Source of the DNA: Komagataeibacter sp. FNDCF1 | GTDB taxonomy: Bacteria; Pseudomonadota; Alphaproteobacteria; Acetobacterales; Acetobacteraceae | Assembly (NCBI RefSeq): GCF_021295335.1 | Contig: NZ_JAIWOT010000003.1 | Coordinates: 1-42,709, forward strand | Reading direction: 5' to 3' | DNA: 42,709 nucleotides | Position numbers and translations under genes: made by a program | The notes under the pieces: model-generated | The model's database searches: none | What the model was told of the DNA's origin: nothing | Seen by the model: the letters and a program-made list of their open reading frames with translations, nothing else | Part shown: one piece after another, positions 15,015 to 24,253 of the stretch | Position numbering within the stretch: the first letter of the stretch is position 1 | How the letters are laid out: each line of letters opens with the position of its first letter

Positions 15015-17091
15015 TCGCCCGTTCCTCTGCCGTCTTACGCGCCAGAACCGCCACCCCTTCTGCCATCTTACGTTCCCACGCATCGGGAGATGTCAGCTCA
15101 GGAAGGCGTCCACGTTCCTTTTTGAACAGAAGCGCACGCTTTGCCAGATCCCTGGCTTCCTCAATCGTCAGAGCAATATGACGACTGGCAATAACCTCCT
15201 GAACCTGTTTGAGGGTCTGTGCATTCATGCTCCTGGCCAGGATCTTGTAGGCTTCCTCAAACGGATTGATCGCATCAATCAGGTCGATATCCAGATCCCG
15301 GACATTCATGGCAATCTTCCGCATCCCCTCAATCAGGGCTGTATTGCCACCAATCTTCTCCTCTCCCCCGGCTGCCTGCGTGATCTCTTCCGCTGCTTTC
15401 TGCCCCTTCTGGGTCAGATTGAATGCCGCCACGGCATGCTGGCGCACAGCCTCCTGATCCTCATCAGAAAGCTCGGGATACCGATCCCGAATAATTTTCC
15501 CCAGCCTGACCTGTGTCAGTTCTTGGGGAGCTGTTTCCTCATCGAACAAACCATGCTCCAGGGAAGGCTTGTCCTGCACAAAGGACGCGACAACTTCGTT
15601 CAGATCTTCCCGACAGATCCGCTGCGCTTCCGGACTTCTGGGGGAAACCAGCCCCTTGATCTCCATATGGAACTGGCCGGTCTGCGCATTGAAGCCAACA
15701 TTCGTACCGTTTGGCTTGTAGCCTTCTTCCCCATAATCATAGCCATCCAGAGGCGCACTTTCTGCGGTCTTCGGCGTAAACTCGAAACGTGGGGTCAGCA
15801 CCTGTTCCATAAGCAGGCTGGCGGCAATGGCCTTGAGCATGTCATTGACCGCATCCGTCACTTTTTCCTGGGACGCATCCGGTTCGGCAATCAGGTTGAT
15901 GAATTCGGCCCGTGTCTTTCCTGGTGCATCGCGGGTGGCGCGGCCAATGATCTGAATGATCTCCGTCAGGCTGGAACGGTATCCGACCGTCAGCGCCTGC
16001 TCACACCAGATCCAGTCAAACCCTTCCTTGGCCATTCCCAGCGCAATGATGATGTCCACATGATCGCGGTTGTTCTTCTGCGCCGGATCCTTCAGGGCAG
16101 ACACAACCTTGTTGCGCCGCACAGGCTCATCTTCCACCAGATCGGCAATACGCAGCACCCGGCCATCGGCACGACGCACCAGATGAAAGCCTGTCTCTAT
16201 ATCCTCTCCTTCCCAGTCTCCCAGGACGGACAGGATATGCTCGACTTCCTTGTGCTTCTGAGTCGTGCTTTCGCGTGAATTGACATTGGGAATATGCACG
16301 ATCGTTTTGCGCGTGCCATCCAGCACCCGGTCAATCGCATCCAGATAGGAGCCAGTATAGAAATAATATCCCAGATCCAGCTCTTTCAGATACTGATACC
16401 CGTTCAGCTGCTGATAGTAGGTGTAGGTGACTGTCTCGAATTTCCCTTCATCTTCAGGGGACAGCACAGCAACGGCATCCCCCCGGAAATAGGAGCCGGT
16501 CATGGCAATAATGTGGGTTTCCCCACGGGAAATCAGCTGGTTGAGATAATATCCCAGCCTGTTTTTCGGGTCCGCACTGACATGGTGGAATTCATCAACC
16601 GCCACCAGACACCCATCGAAGGCCGCGATACCCAGTTCTTCCGCCGCGAACCGGAACGTGGCGTGGGTGCAAACCAGAGTCTGATCTTCACTCTTCAGAA
16701 ACTCGCCAACAGCTTTGACCTTGGAGCGCGCGACCTGTCCTTCATCAGACCCTGGTGCGTTACACAGATTCCATTTCGGCTGGACGATCCAGTCGGCCCA
16801 AAAGCCGAATTTGCTCAGCGGTTCGCTCATGAAGCTGCCCCCGATCGAGCGTTCCGGCACAACGATCAGGGCTTTTTTCACGCCCTGATGCGCCAGCTTG
16901 TCGAGAGCAACAAACATCAGGGCACGGGATTTACCAGAAGCGGGCGGTGACTTGATCAGAAGATACTGCTCGCCCCGTTTCTCATAGACTGCTTCCTGCA
17001 TGGGCCGCATGCCCAGCTCATTGGTCCTGGCAGACTGACCTGTCTGGCCGGTACGCAGGGAAACAGCGGGAATAACCGGATTGATCGTCAT
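15007..17091 (-). CDS. DEAD/DEAH-box (superfamily 2) helicase
   Basis: This 694-residue SF2 ATPase has its helicase motifs in order: Walker A SPPASGKSRALM near residue 50, VCTHATFRF (Ia/Ib region), Walker B VAVDEFHHVSAD, motif III AMTGSYFRGD, and in the second RecA domain ALGMAKEGFDW (V) and IQIIGRATRDAPG (VI). It is most like the restriction-subunit/UvrB-type ATPases found beside DNA methyltransferases. A long C-terminal helical region follows. It starts 3 bp after the methyltransferase stop and overlaps the GIY-YIG gene by 8 bp, which places it firmly in one operon. Likely role: ATP-driven translocation in a restriction-like system. Confidence 0.87.
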   Translation of the reverse strand: MTINPVIPAVSLRTGQTGQSARTNELGMRPMQEAVYEKRGEQYLLIKSPPASGKSRALMFVALDKLAHQGVKKALIVVPERSIGGSFMSEPLSKFGFWADWIVQPKWNLCNAPGSDEGQVARSKVKAVGEFLKSEDQTLVCTHATFRFAAEELGIAAFDGCLVAVDEFHHVSADPKNRLGYYLNQLISRGETHIIAMTGSYFRGDAVAVLSPEDEGKFETVTYTYYQQLNGYQYLKELDLGYYFYTGSYLDAIDRVLDGTRKTIVHIPNVNSRESTTQKHKEVEHILSVLGDWEGEDIETGFHLVRRADGRVLRIADLVEDEPVRRNKVVSALKDPAQKNNRDHVDIIIALGMAKEGFDWIWCEQALTVGYRSSLTEIIQIIGRATRDAPGKTRAEFINLIAEPDASQEKVTDAVNDMLKAIAASLLMEQVLTPRFEFTPKTAESAPLDGYDYGEEGYKPNGTNVGFNAQTGQFHMEIKGLVSPRSPEAQRICREDLNEVVASFVQDKPSLEHGLFDEETAPQELTQVRLGKIIRDRYPELSDEDQEAVRQHAVAAFNLTQKGQKAAEEITQAAGGEEKIGGNTALIEGMRKIAMNVRDLDIDLIDAINPFEEAYKILARSMNAQTLKQVQEVIASRHIALTIEEARDLAKRALLFKKERGRLPELTSPDAWERKMAEGVAVLARKTAEERANG

Positions 17092-17094
17092 GGA

Positions 17095-17483
17095 TCAGGC
17101 AGCGTCCTTCTTCTTTTTCGTCTTGCCGCCCTTCTTGGCGATCATCTTGCTGTAGAGGTCGAACAGCTTTTCCAGACGCTCCGTATCATTGCGGAAGCGC
17201 CGACCGATATAGATCCGCTCCAGCACTTCGTCATTGCGGTCATGAGCCGCCCGTAGATTGTCTGGCATTTTGTCCGAATCATACAGATCGGCAATCGTGG
17301 CCGGGAAATGTGCCTCACGCGCCAGGAGAATATCTTCGGCACAGCGCGTCAGATCGGCACGGTTCTTTTCGGTCAAAGTCGGAACAGGAAAGGTGTTCCA
17401 ACCCATCGTGTTGGAATAGCGATATCGCGTTTCCAGCTTCCCACAGACTGTTCCGATCCAGACAAGATGCAGGCGAGAGGCAA
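17095..17483 (-). pseudogene. MmeI-like methyltransferase, 3' part cut off by an IS
   Basis: This is the C-terminal 128 codons of the methyltransferase whose 5' part lies at 18649-20968. It reads IASRLHLVWIGTVCGKLETR, then SNTMGWNTFPVPTLTEKNRA and MPDNLRAAHDRNDEVLERIY. This is the conserved tail of MmeI-type enzymes, which contributes to target recognition. The frame has an ATG at 17487 made by the IS junction, so a free C-terminal fragment might be translated. On its own it should have no methyltransferase activity. Confidence 0.85.
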
Positions 17484-17569
17484 TCATACCAAGGGCTATT
17501 GTCTCTGACTCATCTGTGAAGTGACGCGAAGGGCCTGTTCTGATTCTGTTGTGAGAGGGAGGATCGGGA

Positions 17570-18079
17570 ATGGCTGGTGCGATTGCTTTACGGACGGATT
17601 ATACGGCTTCTGCGTTACGACGTCTGGCTTCTCGTACGCGGGATGCGAATGTTGCACGGCGCCTTTTGTCTCTGGCTGCGGTGCGCGATGGTGCCAGCCG
17701 TGGCGAAGCGGCGCGGATCGGCGGCATGGACCGGCAAACCCTGCGGGACTGGGTGCACCGGTTCAATGCTACGGGGCCGGATGGTTTGCGGGACCAATGG
17801 CGCAACGGGTCGGTCTGCCGCCTGACAGCGGACCAACTGGCAGAATTATCGGCGCTGGTCACGACAGGGCCTGACCGTGCCCGGGACGGTGTGGTGCGCT
17901 GGCGTCGGGTCGATCTTCAGCGGGTCATCGAAGAGCGTTTTGGCGTCTCCTATCACGAACGCCATGTCTCCACCCTGCTGAAGCGGCTTGGGTTCAGCCA
18001 CGTCAGCGCGCGTCCGCGTCACCCCGGACAGGATCCATCCGTCATGGACGCGTTTAAAAAAACTTCCCCACGATCCTGA
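17570..18079 (+). CDS. IS630-family transposase, N-terminal HTH frame
   Basis: This 169-codon frame encodes the DNA-binding part: LRRLASRTRDANVARRLLSL, SRGEAARIGGMDRQTLRDWV (helix-turn-helix) and a second HTH, LQRVIEERFGVSYHERHVST. It ends just after TTT AAA AAA ACT (A7 at 18056-18062). A -1 shift on A AAA AAC joins it to the catalytic frame without loss. It is probably read as a fusion. Confidence 0.88.
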   Translation: MAGAIALRTDYTASALRRLASRTRDANVARRLLSLAAVRDGASRGEAARIGGMDRQTLRDWVHRFNATGPDGLRDQWRNGSVCRLTADQLAELSALVTTGPDRARDGVVRWRRVDLQRVIEERFGVSYHERHVSTLLKRLGFSHVSARPRHPGQDPSVMDAFKKTSPRS

Positions 18080-18636
18080 GCGCCCACACCGGACATCTGC
18101 CCAAGGGCAGGCGGATTGAACTCTGGTTTCAGGACGAGGCCCGCATCGGGCAGAAGAACGGCCTTGTCCGACAATGGGCGCGGCGTGGCACCCGACCACG
18201 CCAGCCGGCCGACCAGCGCTACGAGAATGCCTGGCTGTTCGGGGCGATCTGCCCGGCACTTGGCAAGGCGGCAGGCCTGGTGCTGCCGTTTACCGGCACG
18301 GCCAGCATGCAACTGCATATCGAGGAAATCTCACGCTGCGTCGCACGCGGCGCCCATGCCGTCGTCCTGCTCGATCGTGCCGGCTGGCATACGACACCCA
18401 AACTCAGACTGCCGCGCAACGTCAGCCTGGTCTTCCTGCCGTCCCGCGCGCCCGAACTGAACCCGGTCGAGAATATCTGGCAGTTCCTCCGCGCCAACTG
18501 GCTGTCCAACACCGTGTTCAGTGGCATCGAACACATCATCGAAGCCGCATGCACCGCATGGAACAACCTCACCGCCCTGCCACAGACCATCCGATCCATC
18601 GGTCTCAGAAACTGGGCTCATATAGGTCAAAGGTGA
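18057..18636 (+). CDS. IS630-family transposase, catalytic DDE frame
   Basis: The frame continues from the slippery A-run as NFPTILSAHTGHLPKGRRIE. It holds the DDE triad in ELWFQDEARIGQKN (first Asp), VVLLDRAGWHTTPK (second Asp) and RAPELNPVENIWQFLR (Glu). The catalytic set is complete. There is no good start codon at the frame boundary, which supports expression by frameshifting; an internal GTG/ATG start further in would lose the first Asp. Confidence 0.86.
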
Positions 18637-18648
18637 TAGCCCTTGGTA

Positions 18649-20968
18649 TCAGTGCCATGTTCCAAAGGGGAGCGTCAAACAGAGCGAATGCTAGGTTTGT
18701 AACGGTGTAATTGTTTCCAAGAACACCTACCGGAAGATAGGGACGAGCTTCAGAAGACACACCGGGAACAACAATGGTCTGAAATTTAGAAATGTTGTTT
18801 TCGCGAAATTGGTAAGGTTTCTCTGCCATCCCGCGTGCACCAGAATCCCGGCTGGCTAAACGCATTTTTTTAACAGCCTCTACACGTTTTGCTATTGTTG
18901 GGATGGCTAATGCTTCATGCGCGTCCTCATCGTCGATCCAGAGGCAATATCTCTGAATACCTCTGATAAATTCAGCGGATCCAACGATACGCCGAATGAA
19001 TTTGGCTTTTTGACGAGTGTCCAATTGCAAGCCCGCCAGTTCACCTTCATCTAAAAGAAGGTTTCCACCATCTACGGGTTTATTTCCAAAATTCATTTCC
19101 CCCAATTCATTACTGAGAGGTTTTCCCTGTTTCTCAACGACAACATTTTTCCCTGGTACCAAATAGGCATTAATATGCCCAGATTCCTGCCTGATTGTTT
19201 TCCCATCCGCACCATTAGAAAAGAGAATTTTGGGACGCTCTGAAACAGGGGCAATCCCAATGATAGCGACCGTCACACCCGCATTATGCGCTGCCAGATT
19301 GGCCCACTTGAACGACGTATGAGCAAAACTGATCTCATAGTTCAGTCCAAAAATCAGAGGCCAGAGAATGGGAACCTGCTGCCCCTGACAGATGGAATTC
19401 GTGCTCACAAATGCGCTGGAAGAGCCTGTTTTCTGGCCATAATCCGCAGCCTTCATGAACCAGCCTGCCACGTAATCCAGAGACTTCCAGGATTTCGCAC
19501 GCTGCCCGAAAATCTGCTCCAGATCCGCCTTCTGCTCAGCTGACTGCCAGGTGCTGCCCTTATACGGGGGATTGCCGCAGATATAGGTTTCCGACCCTTT
19601 CTGAGGCGGGCAAACGTCAAACCAGTCCTTCTCCAAGGCATTCCCGCAGATGATATGCCCTGTATCCTTCAGGGGCAGCACATTCAGGCGGGCCTGTTTC
19701 TGGTCGATATGGATTTCGTCACTCTGGAACTCAGCGATCAGAAGAGACAAACGCGCAATTTCCACCGCAAAATCACGGATCTCAATCCCATAGAAATTGG
19801 CCAGAGGGATGACTGATTTCCGTTCCGCCCGCTCTATCTTCAGCCGGTCATCAATCTCGCTCTGAATGTCCCGCAAGTCCTTATAGGCAATCACGAGAAA
19901 ATTGCCCGATCCACAGGCCGGATCAAACACCCGAATGCCGGACAGACGCTCCTTCAGGGCATACAGCTTCTGGGTGTTGTGACCTGCCTTTTCCAGTTCC
20001 TCTCGCAGACCATCCAGAAACAGAGGATTCAGCACTTTGCGGATGTTAGGCACGCTGGTGTAGTGCATCCCCAGAGCACCGCGCTCTCCTTCATCGGCCA
20101 CGGCCTGAATCATGGATCCAAAGATATCAGGGTTAATCTGCGCCCAGTTCAGCTCCCCGGCACGTAGAAGATAGGTGCGGGCCAGTTTATTGAATTTCGG
20201 GCAGTCCGTTGTCCCGGAAAACAGGTTTCCGTTTACATACGGGAAATCCCTGGCCCAGGATTTGACCCCGCCCTTTTCGCGATCGTCATTGCGCGTATCC
20301 AGATCCATCGTCCGGAACAGCTCGGCCATGACCTCATGCGTTTGATCCGTGGCCCCTTCCGTCATGGTCTGGATGGTTCTGGTGAACAGATTGTTCAGGA
20401 AGATCCCAGTATCCTCGGCAAAAAAGCAGAAGATAAGGCGCGCCATGAAATGGTTCATGTCGTGGCGGCGTTCTTCCGTTGCCCAGTCGGGGTTTTCCTT
20501 CAGAAGTTCGACATAAAGACGGTTTAGGCGAGACGTGGCCTTAACGTCGATCGGATTGTTCTTGATCTTCTGGACGGTCGTAATGCCCGCCAGGGGCAGG
20601 AAAAACCCGAACCGATCAGCCAGATGCGTGAACACATCTGTAATATGCTCATCTTCCGTGCGGTCTTCCGCCTCAAACGTCACCCCATCCGTGGCCAGCA
20701 GAAACCGCGCCTTGGCTGACTGGGTCTTGGGGCTTTCCCTGAGCAGGTTCAGGGTCTGGGCAACATGCCCCTCAGGACAAACGGCCAGATGGATGTTGTT
20801 GCGCTGAAGCACCGCCCCAGAAACGTCCGAGCGGTTATCCTTGCGAAGCCGCTTGATCGTAACATCGCGGTTTCCGAATGCTTGCAGGAACTCGAAAGGA
20901 AATTCCCCGGGATTAAAAGGTGCCTCGGCAATCCGGGAGACAGCTTCTTCAATCTCAACGGGATTCAT
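18649..20968 (-). pseudogene. MmeI-like N6-adenine DNA methyltransferase, 5' part, IS-interrupted
   Basis: This is the N-terminal ~773 codons of a class I SAM-dependent DNA methyltransferase. Motif I is VFDPACGSGNFLVIAY and motif IV is ICGNPPYKGS, the NPPY of N6-adenine enzymes. The N-terminal region (VLQRNNIHLAVCPEGHVAQT, RFLLATDGVTFEAED) aligns by pattern with MmeI-like proteins but shows no obvious PD-(D/E)xK nuclease set. The frame then reads 11 more codons into the IS and stops. Joining 20968-18649 to 17483-17095 gives 2709 bp, exactly 903 codons. It begins 39 bp after the fic stop. The modification function is presumably lost in this copy unless the IS excises. Confidence 0.88.
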
Positions 20969-21007
20969 GCGTAAAATTCCATATTTTCGAAAAACAGATC
21001 ATACACT

Positions 21008-22102
21008 TCATGCGCCACCGGACACCTCCAGGAAGAGGCGGACCAGAGGTGCGTTGATATAATAATTGCTCCGCCCTGAGCGGTGCTTGGACAGCAAGCC
21101 TTTCTCTGAGAGCTGGTCGAGGTATTTCCCAGCCGTCTGACGCGCGATACTCAGGTCCGACTGGACATACTCGATTTTCGTGTAAGGGTGTCGGAACAGG
21201 TTATTTAGCAACTCTTGGCTGTAAATTTTGGGCAGTTCCGTGCGCATCCGCTGCTTCATGGTGGCCATCTGCGCCCGCATGCCTTCAATCAGCTCCAGGG
21301 TGATCCTGGATGTCTCAGCCACGGCACGCAGCATGTAGAGGATCCACGCCTCCCATGCGCCTTCATCCCGCACCTTCTGCAACAGATGATAATACTCATC
21401 CTTGTGGCGGGTGATGTAGCGCGACAAATAGAGGATCGGGATATCCAGAAGGCCAGTCCGGGTCAGATACAACACGTTCAGGATCCGCCCGACACGGCCA
21501 TTCCCATCCGGGAACGGGTGGATGCTCTCAAACTGATGGTGGATCAGGGCCATCTTGATAAGCGGATCCAGATCACAGCGCCCGTCATCATTCACGAACC
21601 GCTCCAGATCCGACATATGCCGGATAATCTCCCGCCCATCCTGCGGCGGCACAAAGACTACTTCCCCAGTGCGCTCGTTCTTCAGGGCCGTTCCCGGGGT
21701 GTTTCGAAACCCATCTCCCCGCTTCTTGAGCCTCTGGAAAATCGCGATCAGCCCCTTGTTCAGGATCAACCCATCGGTTTCCTTCAGCTGCTGAAACCCA
21801 AGATGAAGGGCATCGCGGTACAGGGCGACTTCCTTGGCCGCCACTGAGTCCGGCCCCTCAGGAAACAGATCCGCCTGGAAAAGTTCATCCTGGGTGGTGA
21901 CGATATTCTCGATTTCCGAGGACGCCTTGGCTTCCTGCAAAGCCAGCGTATCAATCAGGATCCCCTGATTGGGAATGGTTGCCGCCCGACCCTTCAGTTC
22001 CGCCAGAGCCTTATTGGCCTCGACCAACGCCCTGAGAACCGGAACCGTTTCTATCTCCGCCTGAGGCGGCAAAGGCCGAATAAGGTAGGTTGGCGTTAAC
22101 AT
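21008..22102 (-). CDS. Fic-family protein heading the defence-like operon
   Basis: This Fic protein of about 364 residues has the exact active-site motif HPFPDGNGRVGR and, upstream of it, the inhibitory helix motif ASSEIENIVTT ((S/T)xxxE(G/N)). A C-terminal winged helix (IEYVQSDLSIARQTAGKYLD, EKGLLSKHRSGRSNYYIN) suggests DNA binding and self-regulation. The start at 22102 (MLTPTYLIRP) has AGGA 5 bp upstream; an ATG at 22123 is in frame. It is the first gene of the operon with methyltransferase, helicase and nuclease. Fic genes often travel with restriction loci. Its part in the system (toxin or regulator) is not known. Confidence 0.9.
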   Translation of the reverse strand: MLTPTYLIRPLPPQAEIETVPVLRALVEANKALAELKGRAATIPNQGILIDTLALQEAKASSEIENIVTTQDELFQADLFPEGPDSVAAKEVALYRDALHLGFQQLKETDGLILNKGLIAIFQRLKKRGDGFRNTPGTALKNERTGEVVFVPPQDGREIIRHMSDLERFVNDDGRCDLDPLIKMALIHHQFESIHPFPDGNGRVGRILNVLYLTRTGLLDIPILYLSRYITRHKDEYYHLLQKVRDEGAWEAWILYMLRAVAETSRITLELIEGMRAQMATMKQRMRTELPKIYSQELLNNLFRHPYTKIEYVQSDLSIARQTAGKYLDQLSEKGLLSKHRSGRSNYYINAPLVRLFLEVSGGA

Positions 22103-22104
22103 GA

Positions 22105-22151
22105 CATCCTGACGTGGTAGCAATGTGCGTTTTTTCTAACACGTCAGGATG
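22105..22151. promoter_or_regulatory. Long inverted repeat at the fic operon start
   Basis: CATCCTGACGTG (22105-22116) and its exact reverse complement (22140-22151) are 23 bp apart and end 2 bp before the fic ATG on the minus strand. The proximal arm overlaps the ribosome-binding AGGA. A dimeric regulator bound here would block translation start and promoter. The winged helix of the Fic protein itself is a candidate. Confidence 0.55.
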
Positions 22152-22155
22152 ATCC

Positions 22156-22180
22156 GTCAAAGAAATCCAGTTTCTTTGAC
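22156..22180. promoter_or_regulatory. 10-bp stem-loop upstream of the fic operon
   Basis: GTCAAAGAAA (22156-22165) pairs with TTTCTTTGAC (22171-22180) across TCCAG. It lies directly next to the longer operator-like repeat and after the DUF6118 stop. It has no strong T-run, so an operator or promoter element seems more likely than a terminator. Confidence 0.4.
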
Positions 22181-22216
22181 ATGTCATATTCTGCTGTCGG
22201 CTTTTATCCCCCAAAA

Positions 22217-22888
22217 CTATTCCTGTTGTGCCGGAATGGTGATGACACAGGATTTCTGAGTTTTTTCCTGACCCGAGGCCACTTTCTGGCAAGCTGCAAT
22301 CCTGTCTCTGTTGGCCTCAACCAACTGGCTGTCCTCACGTACACGTTGCCAGCCTTCAGGATTGCTGACCGCCATCATCATGGCCCCAGAGTTCCAGCGA
22401 TCTTTCTCCCCGACAATAAAGGATGCCACCCGCGTCCCGATAGAAGAAGGCAGGAGATACGCCAGCACAGGCGATAACCCGATCCCTACAACAAGACAGG
22501 CAAGACCCACCCCTAACAGCCACCAGTTCTGGCGATCCTGCTGACGGGACTGACCAATGATATTGGCAAGAACCCGACGTTCCCCCTGAACCTCACCTAT
22601 CGCTTTCTGAAACGCTGCCTGCATCTCCTGACTGGCAGAAAGCCCCGCCTGACGTATCCCCTGCCCATACGCCTGGGGCGTCATCTTCAGCGTCGGATTG
22701 GCCTCGATCGCCTCCATTCGCGCACCAACTGCATTCATGGCCTTCACGACACGGGCCAGATCCTCCGTGTAATCTGGCGGCCGGTTGTCCCGCCATGCCT
22801 GGGGCAACGCTTCCACGCTGCGCCGGAGCACCGTCATTTCGGCGCACAGATCCTCAAAGGCACGGGCTGCCGGATCCGTCTCGCTCAT
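22217..22888 (-). CDS. DUF6118 family membrane protein
   Basis: This 223-residue protein belongs to a family I recognise from alphaproteobacterial plasmids by its opening DPAARAFEDLCAEMTVLRRS and VEALPQAW...RPPDYTEDLARV. A coiled-coil-like N-terminal half is followed by one or two membrane segments (WWLLGVGLACLVVGIGLSPV, LAYLLPSSIG) and a C-terminal domain with two Cys (IAACQKV, KSCVITI). The start follows GAGGGG. Genes of this family usually lie downstream of traA, as here. Function unknown; a link to conjugation or its control is inferred from position. Confidence 0.8.
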   Translation of the reverse strand: MSETDPAARAFEDLCAEMTVLRRSVEALPQAWRDNRPPDYTEDLARVVKAMNAVGARMEAIEANPTLKMTPQAYGQGIRQAGLSASQEMQAAFQKAIGEVQGERRVLANIIGQSRQQDRQNWWLLGVGLACLVVGIGLSPVLAYLLPSSIGTRVASFIVGEKDRWNSGAMMMAVSNPEGWQRVREDSQLVEANRDRIAACQKVASGQEKTQKSCVITIPAQQE

Positions 22889-22899
22889 GATGGAAAGCC

Positions 22900-22943
22900 C
22901 CCCTCATCCAGATTCAGTTTTCCGGCACGTCCAGACGATCATC
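22900..22943. repeat. 44-bp direct repeat, copy 1
   Basis: Identical to 24573-24616. It covers the 3' end of the gene ending at 22914, giving both genes the same C-terminal residues DDDRLDVPEN and the same downstream bases. It is a likely product of, or substrate for, recombination within this TA-rich block. Confidence 0.85.
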
Positions 22944-23150
22944 ATCCTGGCCAGCCTCTTGCGTTCCGGCCCTTTCCTGCTTCCCGAAAAGCAGCCGCCT
23001 TCGCCCTTCTTCCATTGCCAGGAGCGTAAGCCTGTTGGGCCGACTGTCTGAAGCCGCGTTCTGAATAGTCCGTCGCAATCTTTCCGCATTACGCGGACTA
23101 CTCAGAAGATGTGCTGTCTCCTGACAAATGGCTTGTTCTTTTTCCTGCAC
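22914..23150 (-). CDS. Small protein resembling a YefM antitoxin C-terminus
   Basis: This is a 78-residue reading frame. QAICQETAHLLSSPRNAERL resembles the C-terminal helix region of Phd/YefM antitoxins (ETAYLLRSPANARRL), but the N-terminal DNA-binding part is missing. The C-terminus DDDRLDVPEN is copied from, or into, the antitoxin gene at 24587. It lies 25 bp before the DUF6118 start. It may be a remnant rather than a working antitoxin. Confidence 0.5.
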   Translation of the reverse strand: MQEKEQAICQETAHLLSSPRNAERLRRTIQNAASDSRPNRLTLLAMEEGRRRLLFGKQERAGTQEAGQDDDRLDVPEN

Positions 23151-23182
23151 AACATACCTCCCCCGGTAGCCTGCCCCCCCGA

Positions 23183-23575
23183 TCAGGCAGCCCGTTCCAG
23201 CCCCAGATGTGTCACAAACGGATCAAAGTCCCGGTCACTGTAAAGGAGCCGATACCCGCTTACGATGCATCGTGTGGCAATCAGGGTATCAATGGTCTTC
23301 CGGATGGTGATGCCTCTGGCGCGCAGGTCACGAAAATATCGTGCCGCCTCGATCATGACATCACGTCCCCCGATCTCGACTAGGTCCAGGGCACCAAGCA
23401 TCCGCCGTGCCTTGTTGAAATCCCGCTCACTCGCAAATCCCTGGAGAACTTCCGTCATCATCAGATCCCCAATGGCGACAGGTTCTTCTCCCAGAAGCCG
23501 GTCCAGAACATCAACCTGGGGCGTCACCGTACCCCGGAAGAAATCGATCCAGACCGAGGAATCCACCAGAATCAT
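23183..23575 (-). CDS. vapC: VapC-type PIN-domain ribonuclease toxin
   Basis: This 130-residue PIN domain begins MILVDSSVWIDFFRG (first catalytic Asp), has the Glu in MTEVLQGFASERDF, and ends with TIRKTIDTLIATRCI (third Asp) and LLYSDRDFDPFVTHLGL (fourth Asp). All acidic positions are present. It overlaps the antitoxin stop by 4 bp (ATGA) in the usual antitoxin-first order. It probably cleaves RNA and is held inactive by VapB. Confidence 0.88.
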   Translation of the reverse strand: MILVDSSVWIDFFRGTVTPQVDVLDRLLGEEPVAIGDLMMTEVLQGFASERDFNKARRMLGALDLVEIGGRDVMIEAARYFRDLRARGITIRKTIDTLIATRCIVSGYRLLYSDRDFDPFVTHLGLERAA

Positions 23576-23766
23576 GCGTCAGAACGCATGGCATCAAGAT
23601 CACCCTGCCAGTCGAGCTTTCCCCGCAAGGTACGGAGTTCCCGCTGCTGCTTCAGCCTGATCAGCGTCCGCAACCCGAGTTCGACCGCTTCCTTCTTGGT
23701 TTTGACGCCAGACGCCTTCAGCGCATCAGCCATGAGGGCATCGTCAATGATGATGTTTGTTCGCAT
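23572..23766 (-). CDS. vapB: VapB-type antitoxin
   Basis: This 64-residue protein (MRTNIIIDDALMADALKASG, then KEAVELGLRTLIRLKQQREL) matches the VapB antitoxin family, with an N-terminal ribbon-helix-helix-like DNA-binding part and a C-terminal toxin-binding tail (LRGKLDWQGDLDAMR). The start at 23766 is the canonical MRTNI; an ATG 15 bp upstream is in frame. It is coupled to vapC by a 4-bp overlap. Confidence 0.88.
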   Translation of the reverse strand: MRTNIIIDDALMADALKASGVKTKKEAVELGLRTLIRLKQQRELRTLRGKLDWQGDLDAMRSDA

Positions 23767-23830
23767 GATGTGTATCTCCAATAGAAATAATACACATTAA
23801 ATCATCCGCTCTCAAGCATGCCGCAGGACA

Positions 23831-24253
23831 TCAGGTCTCCTCCCACGGATTGAGAACCCGCACACCGGCCGCCTCGAAAGGAGACACGTCGCGGCTGGCC
23901 ACGACATAACCTCGGGATGCAGCGGTGGCAGCAATATAGCCATCTGCCTTGCCAATTGCGCGGCCCTCTGATCTGGCCCGCACCATCAGTTCGGCATAGG
24001 CCTGAGACGCCGCCAGATCGAACGACAGGACACGCCCCGCGAACAGGGGCAATACCTCCTGTTCCAGCCGCTCATGCAGTACAGAACGCCGCCGACCAGA
24101 CGGCATCGCCCCGATCCCGAAACGCAGTTCCGCCACCGTGACGGCAGACAGAAAAAGCGTCTCGATCGCCTGTCCATCGATCCAGGCCAGAACACGCGGC
24201 TCCGGGACGGACTTCCACGGCTCCGAGATCACATTGGTATCGAGCAGGATCAT
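23831..24253 (-). CDS. fitB: FitB/VapC-type PIN-domain toxin
   Basis: This 140-residue PIN domain of the FitB subgroup reads MILLDTNVISEPWKSVPEPR (first Asp), TVAELRFGIGAMPSGRRR (Glu), GRAIGKADGYIAATAASRGY (Asp) and VVASRDVSPFEAAGVRVLNP (Asp). It is complete and intact, and its start overlaps the antitoxin stop by ATGA. It should act as a ribonuclease restrained by the upstream antitoxin. Confidence 0.88.
   Translation of the reverse strand: MILLDTNVISEPWKSVPEPRVLAWIDGQAIETLFLSAVTVAELRFGIGAMPSGRRRSVLHERLEQEVLPLFAGRVLSFDLAASQAYAELMVRARSEGRAIGKADGYIAATAASRGYVVASRDVSPFEAAGVRVLNPWEET

Larger units (their letters stand above)
17487..18648 (+). mobile_element. IS630-family insertion sequence inside the methyltransferase gene
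   Basis: The ends carry a 13-bp perfect inverted repeat (TACCAAGGGCTAT at 17487-17499, reverse complement at 18636-18648). Two readings of the target duplication are possible. IS630 elements duplicate TA, which would place the ends at 17489 and 18646. But TCA flanks the longer element on both sides (17484-17486 and 18649-18651), and removing the element plus one TCA restores the host frame exactly (M-A-L-I-A-S-R). It carries two transposase frames joined by an A7 slippery run. Confidence 0.85.
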
